Assembly (NCBI GenBank): GCA_028876495.1
Contig: JAGWRO010000024.1
Coordinates: 62,001 to 126,000 of the forward strand
Direction of reading: 5' to 3'
Origin: Bacteroidota bacterium
Lineage (GTDB): Bacteria; Bacteroidota; Bacteroidia; Chitinophagales; Chitinophagaceae
DNA: 64,000 nt
Below are positions 24,376 through 32,998 of the stretch, one piece after another (the stretch's first letter is position 1; every line of letters begins with the position of its first letter). The notes under the pieces are model-generated. The model was given only the letters and a program-made list of their open reading frames with translations, made no database searches and was not told where the DNA came from. A program made the translations under genes and the position numbers.

Positions 24376-25083
24376 CTACTCTTCTTCCCTTTTTTTACTT
24401 TTAGGTTTGTGCTTTAGCACTTTTGCTTCTGAATAGAAGATAATTTCTTCAGCCATATTTTTTGCCTGGTCACCTACCCTTTCCAGCTTCCGGATAGACG
24501 ATAAAATATATAGCGCTGATGGTGCTTTGGCAGGATTTTTTTCTATAAAATCAGCAGTAACAGAAGCCGCCTGCGCATTAATCTCATCGAGCAAATCATC
24601 TTTTTTGAACACTTTTCTCGCCAGCACCGTGTCTTCTTTTTCAAAAGCTTCCATTACTTCTGCAATCATTTCATTGCCTTGTTTGAACATTTCAATAACA
24701 CGTGTAATTTCAAATAGCCTGACATCAAAATCTTCAGGAAGGTCTATTACAAACTTGGCAATCCCTTCGGCAATATCCCCGGTGCGCTCAAGGTTCATAT
24801 TTATTTTTAAAACCGCCAGCAAAAAACGAAGATCTATGGCTACAGGTGCAAACAAGGCTAGAATGTCTTCGCAATCCCGGTCAATTTTTAATTCAAAAGC
24901 ATTCACTCTTTTCTCAGTAGAAACCACTTCACGTGCAAGATCTTTATCTTTTTTTTGCAAAGCTTCTTCCGCTTTTCTCAACTGAGATAAAACCATTTCC
25001 CACATGTTGATCGTTTCAGATTTCAACTGTTGTAATTCGTTATCGAGCGGGGTTAATTTTTGTTTCCAGTTTAAGGTTGCCAT
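24376..25083 (-). CDS. phoU: Phosphate signalling/transport regulator PhoU
   Basis: A 235-residue all-helical protein with the duplicated PhoU three-helix repeat (EKRVNAFELKIDRDCEDIL in the first half, RKLERVGDQAKNMAEEI in the second). It links PstSCAB to the phosphate-sensing histidine kinase and prevents excess phosphate uptake. The C-terminal tail is lysine-rich. It is the last gene of the phosphate operon, 28 bp after pstB, and is followed by a hairpin terminator. Confidence 0.95.
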   Translation of the reverse strand: MATLNWKQKLTPLDNELQQLKSETINMWEMVLSQLRKAEEALQKKDKDLAREVVSTEKRVNAFELKIDRDCEDILALFAPVAIDLRFLLAVLKINMNLERTGDIAEGIAKFVIDLPEDFDVRLFEITRVIEMFKQGNEMIAEVMEAFEKEDTVLARKVFKKDDLLDEINAQAASVTADFIEKNPAKAPSALYILSSIRKLERVGDQAKNMAEEIIFYSEAKVLKHKPKSKKREEE

Positions 25084-25111
25084 AGTGCTGATTTTTTTGA
25101 GTTAGTAATAT

Positions 25112-25870
25112 TTAACCGAAATGGCCGGTAATATATTCCTGGGTTTTTTCATGTTTCGGATTGGTGAAAATCGTTTTTGTATTTGCCGCTTCTATCAGTT
25201 CTCCCAAATAAAAGAAAGCAGTCTTATCACTCACTCTTGCAGCTTGCTGCATATTGTGGGTCACCATCAGTATGGTATATTCTGATTTTAATTGTTGAAT
25301 CAATTCTTCAATCATTGAAGTAGAAATCGGATCAAGGGCTGATGTAGCTTCATCCAATAATAATATTTCGGGGTTCATGGCCAAAGCGCGCGCAATACAC
25401 AATCTTTGCTGTTGGCCGCCTGATAAAAAAGTTCCTTTTTTGTGAAGAGTGCTTCTCACTTCCATCCACAATGCCGCCTGTTTAAGAGATGTTTCCACAA
25501 TGTCATCCTTCTCCATTTTACTAAGCTTAACCCCGTTTAAAATATAACCGGCTATTACATTGTCATAAATGCTCATCGTCGGAAAAGGATTGGGTCTTTG
25601 AAATACCATACCCACCTTTCTCCTAAGCACAACCGGGTTCATGTCATAAATCTCTTCCCCTTTTAATTGCAAAGAGCCTTCTACCGAGGCGTTGGGCACT
25701 AATTCGTGCATACGGTTTACACAGCGGATGAAAGTAGTTTTACCACAACCCGATGGCCCCATAATTGCCCACACATTATTCTTGTGTACTTCCAGGTTGA
25801 TGTTTTTGAGAATATGATTTTTCCCAAAAAAGGCATTGAAATTGGTAGCTTTTAAAATTGGACTTTCCAT
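25112..25870 (-). CDS. pstB: Phosphate ABC transporter ATP-binding protein PstB
   Basis: A 252-residue ATPase of the high-affinity phosphate importer. Walker A is [12 protein letters not shown], the signature is [14 protein letters not shown], Walker B is [13 protein letters not shown] and the H-loop is [18 protein letters not shown] is the PstB-type Q-loop. It overlaps pstA by 19 bp upstream, consistent with coupled translation, and precedes phoU. Confidence 0.97.
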   Translation of the reverse strand: MESPILKATNFNAFFGKNHILKNINLEVHKNNVWAIMGPSGCGKTTFIRCVNRMHELVPNASVEGSLQLKGEEIYDMNPVVLRRKVGMVFQRPNPFPTMSIYDNVIAGYILNGVKLSKMEKDDIVETSLKQAALWMEVRSTLHKKGTFLSGGQQQRLCIARALAMNPEILLLDEATSALDPISTSMIEELIQQLKSEYTILMVTHNMQQAARVSDKTAFFYLGELIEAANTKTIFTNPKHEKTQEYITGHFG

Positions 25871-26757
25871 TTACGTTGAACTATTTTACTAATAATATTT
25901 AAAATCAGGATCATCAATATCAACACCATCGAAGCGCCCCACGCCAACTGGTGCCAATCGTTATACGGACTGGTTGCATAATTAAAAATAATCAAAGGTA
26001 AGCTGCTCATCGGTTTTAAGATATTGGTGCTCATAAATGGGTTACCAAAAGCAGTAAATAACAACGGTGCAGTTTCACCAATCACCCTGGCAATACTTAA
26101 AATAACACCGGTAAAAATTCCACTCAATCCTGTAGGAACAATTACTTTCATAATCGTTTTGTAATAAGGAACCCCAAGTGCGAGCGATGCTTCTTTTAAA
26201 GATTCGGGCAAAAGTTTAAGTGTTTCTTCAGTAGCCTTCACAATAGAGGGCAGCATCATAAGCGATAGTGCCACACTACCGGAAAGTGCAGAAAAGCCAC
26301 CCATGGGCCTTACTACCCATTCATAAATGATGATACCGATGACGATTGAAGGGATACCCTGCAACACGTCTACGGCAAGCCTGCAATAATAACCAAGTCT
26401 TGATCTTTTTTCTTCACTCAAATAAATTCCAATTATAATTCCGATCGGGATAGCGATCACACATGAAACCAGCAATATCATAATACTACCCACCAAAGCG
26501 TTGGAAACACCGCCACCGGGTTCGCCAACAGGATTTGGAAGATGGGTTAAAAAATGCCAGTTAAGTGCGCCAACTCCTTGTTTGAAAATATAAAATAAGA
26601 TGAATAAAAGAGGTAAGGTAGAAATAACTGTAGCTACAACAATCAACCCTTTAAAGAATATATTCTTTTTATTTCTTCGCCCGATATGTTTATCGGCCAA
26701 ACGTGACTGTGAAAGTTTTTTCTTTTTTTCTAATTCCGCTTCTAATACCATTTCCAT
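25852..26757 (-). CDS. pstA: Phosphate ABC transporter permease PstA
   Basis: A 301-residue permease with six predicted membrane spans and a longer N-terminal cytoplasmic segment rich in Lys/Arg (1-35). The coupling loop is [25 protein letters not shown]. It pairs with PstC to form the phosphate channel. It lies 21 bp after pstC and overlaps pstB by 19 bp. Confidence 0.95.
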   Translation of the reverse strand: MEMVLEAELEKKKKLSQSRLADKHIGRRNKKNIFFKGLIVVATVISTLPLLFILFYIFKQGVGALNWHFLTHLPNPVGEPGGGVSNALVGSIMILLVSCVIAIPIGIIIGIYLSEEKRSRLGYYCRLAVDVLQGIPSIVIGIIIYEWVVRPMGGFSALSGSVALSLMMLPSIVKATEETLKLLPESLKEASLALGVPYYKTIMKVIVPTGLSGIFTGVILSIARVIGETAPLLFTAFGNPFMSTNILKPMSSLPLIIFNYATSPYNDWHQLAWGASMVLILMILILNIISKIVQRKWKVQF

Positions 26758-26778
26758 AAACTGATTTCTTTTAGGAAA

Positions 26779-27681
26779 TTACTCAAGAGTAAATCGTTTG
26801 ATAATTTGTTTTCCGATGATATTAATAATCGTTGCCACTACAAACAAAAATAATCCCATTTCAATCAATGCAGAGGTGTAAATCCTGCCGGTTGCCTCGG
26901 TAAATTCATTGGCAATTACACTGGCCATTGTATTGCCGGGACTGAAAATTCCTGTTGGAAGATCGTGGGTGTTTCCTATCAACATGGTTACCGCCATAGT
27001 TTCGCCCAAAGCCCTGCCAAGTGCCAACAGTAAACCAGCAAATAAGCCGGATTTTGTATAGGGAATAATGATCTTGGTAATCACCTCATGCCTGGTAGCT
27101 CCCAATGAATAAGCTGCTTCTTTTAGATGGCTTGGCACCATTGATATCACCTGTCGCGAAAGAGTAACAGAAAACGGAAGTATCATAATGGCCAGAATTA
27201 CCGAAGAAGTAAAAATGCCCACGCCATAAGGGGGCACATGTAATTTCATTTCCAATTCCCGCACCAAAGGAACTAAAACAAATAAACCCCAAAACCCATA
27301 AATCACAGAAGGAATACCGGCCAATAAATCAACAATATTTTTAAATATTTCAGCCACCGGCCCTTTTTTGTAATATTCACCAAGGAAAATAGCAACAGCA
27401 ATTGAAAAAGGTGTGGAAATTACCAATGCAAGAAAAGAAGTAAGCAGTGTTCCTACTAAAAAAGGAAGCGCTCCATACCGATCACTAACCGGATCCCAGG
27501 TTGTTTGATAAAAGAATTTAAATCCTATTGCTTTTAAAGAGGGAAATGAATTGATAAGCAATGTCAGGAAAATCGCGATTAAAATTACTACCACAATAAT
27601 TGCTGAAAGAGCAAGTGTTTTTTTGAACGCTTTTTCCTTAAAATTAATACGCTTTGCTTTATAGCTTATAGCAGGGATCAT
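26779..27681 (-). CDS. pstC: Phosphate ABC transporter permease PstC
   Basis: A 300-residue permease with six spans. The motif FYQTTWDPVSDRYGALPFLV and the coupling loop EAAYSLGATRHEVITKI are typical of PstC. It forms the translocation pore with PstA. It is separated from pstS by 95 bp containing a strong hairpin, and from pstA by 21 bp. Confidence 0.95.
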   Translation of the reverse strand: MIPAISYKAKRINFKEKAFKKTLALSAIIVVVILIAIFLTLLINSFPSLKAIGFKFFYQTTWDPVSDRYGALPFLVGTLLTSFLALVISTPFSIAVAIFLGEYYKKGPVAEIFKNIVDLLAGIPSVIYGFWGLFVLVPLVRELEMKLHVPPYGVGIFTSSVILAIMILPFSVTLSRQVISMVPSHLKEAAYSLGATRHEVITKIIIPYTKSGLFAGLLLALGRALGETMAVTMLIGNTHDLPTGIFSPGNTMASVIANEFTEATGRIYTSALIEMGLFLFVVATIINIIGKQIIKRFTLE

Positions 27682-27708
27682 CCTTTTGTGATGGTTTATT
27701 TATTATGC

Positions 27709-27752
27709 AAAATACTGCGAAAACATCTTTTAAGATGAATTCGCAGTATTTT
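27709..27752 (-). terminator. Hairpin between pstS and pstC (partial terminator or mRNA stabiliser)
   Basis: AAAATACTGCGAA (27709-27721) pairs with TTCGCAGTATTTT (27740-27752), a 13-bp stem, with an inner 6-bp stem CATCTT/AAGATG (27724-27729/27732-27737). On the minus strand the stem ends in TTTT. Such an element between a binding-protein gene and its permease genes commonly makes the upstream message more abundant or more stable. Confidence 0.65.
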
Positions 27753-27776
27753 CAGTTAAAGTATTTGCAGAAATAT

Positions 27777-28871
27777 TTACTGTAACGCTTTACCGTTATA
27801 GGTTACGCCTTTTAATATATCCAAAGATTTTGTTACCACAGATTCTGGCAATTTAGCATATTCCAAAGCTTCTGAATATTGCTGGCCATCCTGGATAATC
27901 CATTTAACAAGGTCAACCACAGCTTTTGCTTTCTCTTCAGATTTTATATTGTAGGATAAATCTTTATATAACAAAATATAACTGAAACTACAGATCGGGT
28001 ATCCGTCAGCAGCATCGGTATTGGTAAGTGAAACCCTCATATCTGCAGGCATTTCAACATTGGCAGCAGCACTGGTAGATGCAAGGGAAGGAGCTACAAA
28101 ATTGCCTGATTTATTTTTTAATGAAGCAACCGGCATTTTGTTTTGAATAGCATAAGCAAGTTCAACATAACCCAAGGCTCCAGGAGTTTGCTTTATCAGT
28201 CCGCTTACTCCTTCATTTCCTTTGCCTCCCAGGCCTACAGGCCAGTTTAGAGATTGTCCTTTACCTACTTTGCTTTGCCAATCAGGACTCACCTTGGATA
28301 AATAGTCAGAAAAAATAAAGGTAGTACCACTTCCATCAGAACGGTGAATTACAGATATCTGCAGGTCAGGAAGTTTCACTCCGGGATTGAGTGATTGAAT
28401 CCTCGGATCATTCCATTTGGTTAATTTACCCAGGTAAATATCAGCAAGAACATCAGGAGTAAATTTTAAAGAAGGATTATCAGGTAAGTTATAGGTAATA
28501 TTAACAGCACCAAGACAATCGGGGATGTGAATTATCGGAACAGGAGATTGTGCTAATTGATCATCACTTAAAGGATTATCAGAAGCTCCGAAATCAACGA
28601 TTTTATTTTGTAATTGTTTGATACCGCCGCCAGAACCAATCGATTGATAATTTACCTGGACACCTGTCTTTTGGTTATAGGCACTGAACATTTTTGAAAA
28701 CAGTGGATAAACAAATGTAGAACCGGCGCTTAAAATTTGAGTATTACTACTACCAGTTGCAGTGCTGTCTGTTGCACTCTTACTATTGCTGCTGTCGTTT
28801 CCTCCGCAGGAGGTAAAAGTTATAGCCACGCTAATAACTAAAAGCGAAAGAATAATTTTTTTGAAGTTCAT
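27777..28871 (-). CDS. pstS: Phosphate-binding lipoprotein PstS
   Basis: A 364-residue periplasmic phosphate receptor. The lipobox TFTSC gives a lipidated Cys near residue 22, followed by a Ser/Asn-rich linker to about residue 45. Phosphate-binding segments are AGSTFVYPLFSKMF, YQSIGSGGGIKQL, DFGASDNPLSD and IHRSDGSGTTFIF. It lies 40 bp after the porin gene and is therefore expected to be transcribed from the Pho-box promoter at about 30.15 kb. Confidence 0.96.
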   Translation of the reverse strand: MNFKKIILSLLVISVAITFTSCGGNDSSNSKSATDSTATGSSNTQILSAGSTFVYPLFSKMFSAYNQKTGVQVNYQSIGSGGGIKQLQNKIVDFGASDNPLSDDQLAQSPVPIIHIPDCLGAVNITYNLPDNPSLKFTPDVLADIYLGKLTKWNDPRIQSLNPGVKLPDLQISVIHRSDGSGTTFIFSDYLSKVSPDWQSKVGKGQSLNWPVGLGGKGNEGVSGLIKQTPGALGYVELAYAIQNKMPVASLKNKSGNFVAPSLASTSAAANVEMPADMRVSLTNTDAADGYPICSFSYILLYKDLSYNIKSEEKAKAVVDLVKWIIQDGQQYSEALEYAKLPESVVTKSLDILKGVTYNGKALQ

Positions 28872-28911
28872 AATTGTAGGTTGAGTTTTTAATTTTTATT
28901 TTTTATTGTAA

Positions 28912-30117
28912 TTATTTATTGAACAAAAAGTACATGGTTACCCGCGCTTCAAGATCATAATCTCCTTTTAAATTTCCACTCGCCCCCGGCAATTTACTTG
29001 CATAATGATTGTACCACAAATTAGGCATAATATGAATGTTTTTATATGGAAGAATATCCAGGCCCAATGTAGCAAATGATTCTTTGGTGGTATTGTAGCC
29101 ACCTACATAGCTTAGTTTTGAATCATATTTTTTATCCGGATTATACATATCGTAGCGCACAAAGAATTTAAGTTTATTAGGCGTCAACTCTTGTGTTACA
29201 TAAAATGAAATGCCTGAAGGCGTAACATCAGAATATAGTGTATTTGTGTTCTGTACATACTGAGCGTTATTAGTATTCAATTGAGTGAAGGCCTCAACTC
29301 CAAAAGTGGTTGAAGAAGTATGGTATGCAGCATACGCTTTAAAGTTGTTAATATCCTGGTGAACAGGCGTAGATGTAGTCCTGTCGTGTTCGTAGTTACC
29401 CTGTATCACTATTTTTTTATCGAGCAGATAAAAATACAATGAGGTATATATTCTTTTGAATTTATTATTTTCCAACTTGGCGCCGTTGCCGTTACCGACC
29501 ATGATATCATAACCTACGTTCTCATTTTTACCGATCTTACCAAATACACCCAATCCTAAATCAGTGGAGCTTGATACGCCTCTCATATCAGCAATGGTTT
29601 TTTCAACTGAACGATAACCCCAAATTCCTTCACTTAAAGTAGCAAAAGTAGGGGTAGCCTGCTGACCAAAAACAATAGTGGCACGTGGGATAACATTTTT
29701 AAACCTAACGTTCATGGCCTTAACATATACGCCGCGGTTTCCATCAGCCAGCGAATTGGTACTTCCGGCATTTGATTCAAATCCTGACTCATGCGCCAGC
29801 AATAATTGAGAAGAAATATTTGGGCTAAACTGGTAATCATATCCCAAATAAACACGGCGCAAATTAAATGCACTGTAATTTTTAGGAAGCCCTGAATATT
29901 GTTGCTTTCCTCTTAATGCAGAATCTGCATGAAGTTTAAATGCATAATCCCCAAATGCATACCCCGAAATTTTGCCCGAGGATTTAAAGTCTTCTTTGGT
30001 TTCTGATTTTGCTTTAGTGTTGTCCTGGGACATAACATTGGCGGATACAAGGCATAACGTTGCCGCAAGTACCACGCAAAACTTTTTTTGTTTTGAATTG
30101 ATGATTACTTTTTTCAC
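28912..30117 (-). CDS. Outer-membrane porin, probably phosphate-selective
   Basis: A 401-residue protein with a signal peptide (about 1-31, ending NVMSQ). The rest alternates amphipathic beta-strands and ends in the aromatic-rich strand RVTMYFLFNK, as in outer-membrane barrels. It shows an OprP/OprO-like start (FNLRRVYLGYDYQFSPNI and FGQQATPTF). As the first gene of the pst operon it most likely admits phosphate through the outer membrane. Selectivity is inferred from position, not from identified ligand residues. Confidence 0.82.
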   Translation of the reverse strand: MKKVIINSKQKKFCVVLAATLCLVSANVMSQDNTKAKSETKEDFKSSGKISGYAFGDYAFKLHADSALRGKQQYSGLPKNYSAFNLRRVYLGYDYQFSPNISSQLLLAHESGFESNAGSTNSLADGNRGVYVKAMNVRFKNVIPRATIVFGQQATPTFATLSEGIWGYRSVEKTIADMRGVSSSTDLGLGVFGKIGKNENVGYDIMVGNGNGAKLENNKFKRIYTSLYFYLLDKKIVIQGNYEHDRTTSTPVHQDINNFKAYAAYHTSSTTFGVEAFTQLNTNNAQYVQNTNTLYSDVTPSGISFYVTQELTPNKLKFFVRYDMYNPDKKYDSKLSYVGGYNTTKESFATLGLDILPYKNIHIMPNLWYNHYASKLPGASGNLKGDYDLEARVTMYFLFNK

Positions 30118-30140
30118 AAGCTTATTTTTTTATTTGAGTG

Positions 30141-30196
30141 CAAATGTCACTTGTCAATGTTATGCGAAAGTAAACTCTATGTTAAGTTTACATTAA
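30141..30196 (-). promoter_or_regulatory. Pho-box-like array and promoter of the phosphate operon
   Basis: On the minus strand the hexamers TTAATG (30196-30191), TTAACA (30185-30180), TTTACT (30174-30169) and ATAACA (30163-30158) repeat every 11 bp with 5-bp spacers. This is the geometry of PhoB/PhoP sites. After the last copy and a 9-bp gap comes GACATTTG (30148-30141), one base off the -7 consensus TAnnTTTG. The array takes the place of a -33 box, as expected for an activator-dependent promoter. Confidence 0.65.
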
Positions 30197-30361
30197 CAAT
30201 CGAAACGCTTTTACTAATTACCCAAAAATAAAATTCAATATGATTTATTGGTTTACTGACAATTTACATACCACTATAAAAGAAATAACTGCAAAATCAT
30301 TACCTTGTTTTACAATTAATAACGATTGCAGATTTGTTTAAAAATCCTCTAAAAAATAGTA

Positions 30362-32077
30362 ATGGAAGAACAAAAATTGAGAAGCGCAAATTGGTTTGGG
30401 CTAAAAGGCAAAGATGGTTTTATATACCGCGCCTGGATGAAAAACCAGGGAATTCCTGACTATGAATTTAATAACAAGCCCGTTATAGGAATTTGTAATA
30501 CCTGGAGCGAATTAACCCCTTGTAACGGACATTTCAGAGAATTAGCCCAATCAGTTAGACGCGGAATTTTGGAAGCCGGTGGTTTCCCGGTAGAGTTTCC
30601 CGTTATGTCATTAGGCGAAACCTTAATAAAACCTACTGCCATGCTTTACCGAAATTTGGCAAGTATGGATGTGGAAGAATCCATCAGGGCCAATCCACTG
30701 GACGGAGTAGTATTATTATGTGGCTGCGATAAAACAACACCGTCGTTGGTAATGGGTGCATGCAGTGTAAATATTCCCACTATTGTTGTCTCCGGCGGAC
30801 CAATGCTTACCGGAAGATATAATGGTAAAAGTATAGGCACCAGCGATCTTTGGAGATTTGATGCAGATTTGAAGAAAGGCATAATTGATGAGGAGGAAAT
30901 GCGCACCATCGAATCGGCAATGTGCAGAAGTTCAGGCCACTGCGCAGTAATGGGTACCGCTTCTTCAATGGCCTGTATGGTTGAAGCGCTGGGAATTTCA
31001 TTACCAGGAAATGCTGCAATTCCCGCTGCTGATGCAAGGCGAAAAATGCTTGCTCAATTTTCAGGTTTGCGCATTGTTGAAATGGTAAAAGAAGATTTAA
31101 AATTGTCTGATATTCTTACCAGAAATGCATTTGAAAATGCCATAAAAGTAAATGCGGCCATCGGGGGTTCTACTAATTTTGTAATTCATCTTTTAGCAAT
31201 TGCAGGGCGGATAGGCGTTGATCTTCACTTAAAAGATTTTGATGAATTATCTGCCAACATCCCTTTGATAGCTAATCTTCAGCCTGCCGGTAAATATTTT
31301 ATGGAAGATCTATTTTATGCAGGAGGATTACCTGCGGTGTTAAGAGAACTTGATTCCATTCTTCATCATGATTGTATTACTGCAAATGGGAAAACGATCA
31401 AAGAGAACTACGAAAATGCAGAAAGTTATAACAGCGATGTTATTACCGGTATGGAAAATCCTTTTAATAATGCAACAGGCCTTGCCATTTTAAAAGGAAA
31501 CTTATGTGAAGATGGAGCAGTTATTAAGCCATCAGCGGCAAGTGAACATCTAATGACACATACAGGTAAAGCAGTTGTGTTTGAAAATATTGAGGATTAT
31601 AAAGCGAGGATCGATCTTGAAGATCTTGATGTAGATGAAACCAGTATTCTCGTTTTAAAAAATGTAGGCCCCAAAGGTTATCCCGGTATGCCCGAAGTAG
31701 GAAATATGACGTTGCCAAAGAAATTATTAAAGCGTGGCATTTCAGACATGGTTCGCATATCGGATGGAAGAATGAGCGGAACAGGATTTGGAACGGTGGT
31801 TTTACATGTATCGCCCGAAGCTGCTGCCGGCGGTAATTTTTCGGTTATTCAAACAGGAGATATTATAACGCTGGATGTTCCTAACCGCTCTTTAAATGTT
31901 GATCTCACAGATGAAATATTGCAGGAAAGAAAGGCTAAATATAAAGAGGAACCTCGATCAATAAAAAGAGGATATGTAGGCTTATATATAGACCATGTGC
32001 AACAAGCCCACCTGGGTGCCGACATGGATTTTTTAAGAGGAGGATCAGGTAGTGTGGTAAGCCGGGATTCACATTGA
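30362..32077 (+). CDS. IlvD/Edd family sugar-acid dehydratase
   Basis: A 571-residue Fe-S dehydratase that removes water from a sugar acid to give a 2-keto-3-deoxy acid. The three cluster cysteines are Cys54 (TPCNGH), Cys122 (CGCDKTTPS) and Cys194 (SGHCAVMGTAS). Their spacing of 68 and 72 fits the pentonate/hexonate dehydratase branch rather than true IlvD. The C-terminal domain carries VRISDGRMSGTGFG, a hallmark of the family. Proximity to two SDRs and a lactonase supports a sugar-acid substrate. Dihydroxy-acid dehydratase for branched amino acids is a less likely reading. Confidence 0.88.
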   Translation: MEEQKLRSANWFGLKGKDGFIYRAWMKNQGIPDYEFNNKPVIGICNTWSELTPCNGHFRELAQSVRRGILEAGGFPVEFPVMSLGETLIKPTAMLYRNLASMDVEESIRANPLDGVVLLCGCDKTTPSLVMGACSVNIPTIVVSGGPMLTGRYNGKSIGTSDLWRFDADLKKGIIDEEEMRTIESAMCRSSGHCAVMGTASSMACMVEALGISLPGNAAIPAADARRKMLAQFSGLRIVEMVKEDLKLSDILTRNAFENAIKVNAAIGGSTNFVIHLLAIAGRIGVDLHLKDFDELSANIPLIANLQPAGKYFMEDLFYAGGLPAVLRELDSILHHDCITANGKTIKENYENAESYNSDVITGMENPFNNATGLAILKGNLCEDGAVIKPSAASEHLMTHTGKAVVFENIEDYKARIDLEDLDVDETSILVLKNVGPKGYPGMPEVGNMTLPKKLLKRGISDMVRISDGRMSGTGFGTVVLHVSPEAAAGGNFSVIQTGDIITLDVPNRSLNVDLTDEILQERKAKYKEEPRSIKRGYVGLYIDHVQQAHLGADMDFLRGGSGSVVSRDSH

Positions 32078-32118
32078 TTGATAAAATTTTATTCTCCAAA
32101 AATTATTAAACCATTCTT

Positions 32119-32889
32119 ATGTCTTTCGAAAAAAAAGTAGCTATAGTAACCGGGGCAGGCCAGGGAATTGGTTTGCAGATCTGCACCAGTCTTGCAAATG
32201 AAGGAGCCAATGTTATTTTAAATGATTTGGATGAAGCACTTGCCAATGAAGCCGCAGGCAAAATACAGGGAGGAGCTAAAGGAAATTGCATTGCGGTTGC
32301 GGGAGATTCAAGTGATATTTCTGTTATTAAAAAACTCGTAAACATCGCCGTTAATGAATTTGGTCAATTAGACATGGTGATTGCGAATGCCGGAATAACT
32401 TTATACGGTGATTTCTTTACTTATCAACCTGAATCTTTTTACCGCGTATTGCAGGTGAATTTGGGCGGAACCTTCTTTTTAGCACAGGAAGCCGCCAATC
32501 AAATGAGACAACAGAAATCCGGCGGCTCGCTTTTATTTATGTCTTCAGTTACCGGGCACCAGGCACATAAAAATCTTGCAGTGTATGGCATGAGCAAAGC
32601 AGCGCTGGAAATGCTTGCTAAAAGTTTGGTAATTGAACTTTCGCCTTTTAAAATAAATGTAAATACCATTGCACCGGGCGCTACAGTAACGAAACGTACT
32701 TTAGCGGAAGACATAAATTATGAAACTACCTGGTCAAAGATCACGCCGATGGGCCGCCCCGCCTCTGTTGAAGATATTGCCAACGCCGCATTATTTCTTG
32801 TTTCTGAAAAAAGCAGGCATATTACAGGACAAAGTTTAGTGGTTGACGGAGGGTGGACATCAATAAGTCCTTCTCCATATGAGGGCTGA
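32119..32889 (+). CDS. Short-chain dehydrogenase/reductase
   Basis: A 256-residue classical SDR. The cofactor site is TGAGQGIG, with NDLD at the end of beta2 suggesting NAD preference. VIANAGIT follows, and the catalytic residues lie in MSSVTGHQ and VYGMSKAAL. It ends with the typical ITGQSLVVDGGWT. It lies 41 bp after the dehydratase and is probably co-transcribed. A sugar dehydrogenase that feeds the lactonase/dehydratase steps, or a 2-keto-3-deoxy-acid dehydrogenase, would both fit. Confidence 0.87.
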   Translation: MSFEKKVAIVTGAGQGIGLQICTSLANEGANVILNDLDEALANEAAGKIQGGAKGNCIAVAGDSSDISVIKKLVNIAVNEFGQLDMVIANAGITLYGDFFTYQPESFYRVLQVNLGGTFFLAQEAANQMRQQKSGGSLLFMSSVTGHQAHKNLAVYGMSKAALEMLAKSLVIELSPFKINVNTIAPGATVTKRTLAEDINYETTWSKITPMGRPASVEDIANAALFLVSEKSRHITGQSLVVDGGWTSISPSPYEG

Positions 32890-32949
32890 CATTTTTAAAA
32901 ATTTTCAAAGGCTTTATAGAAATCCAACAAATAGGCCCAATTTCAATTT

Positions 32950-32957
32950 TAGTTTTG
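32950..32957 (+). promoter_or_regulatory. -7 element before the lipoprotein glycosidase
   Basis: TAGTTTTG is an exact TAnnTTTG match 41 bp before the start codon at 32999. No convincing -33 TTTG is seen, so this is a weak prediction. Confidence 0.35.
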
Positions 32958-32998
32958 TGTAAACTTCAATTGAGCAAAAAAATCTTTAATTTTCCCGC

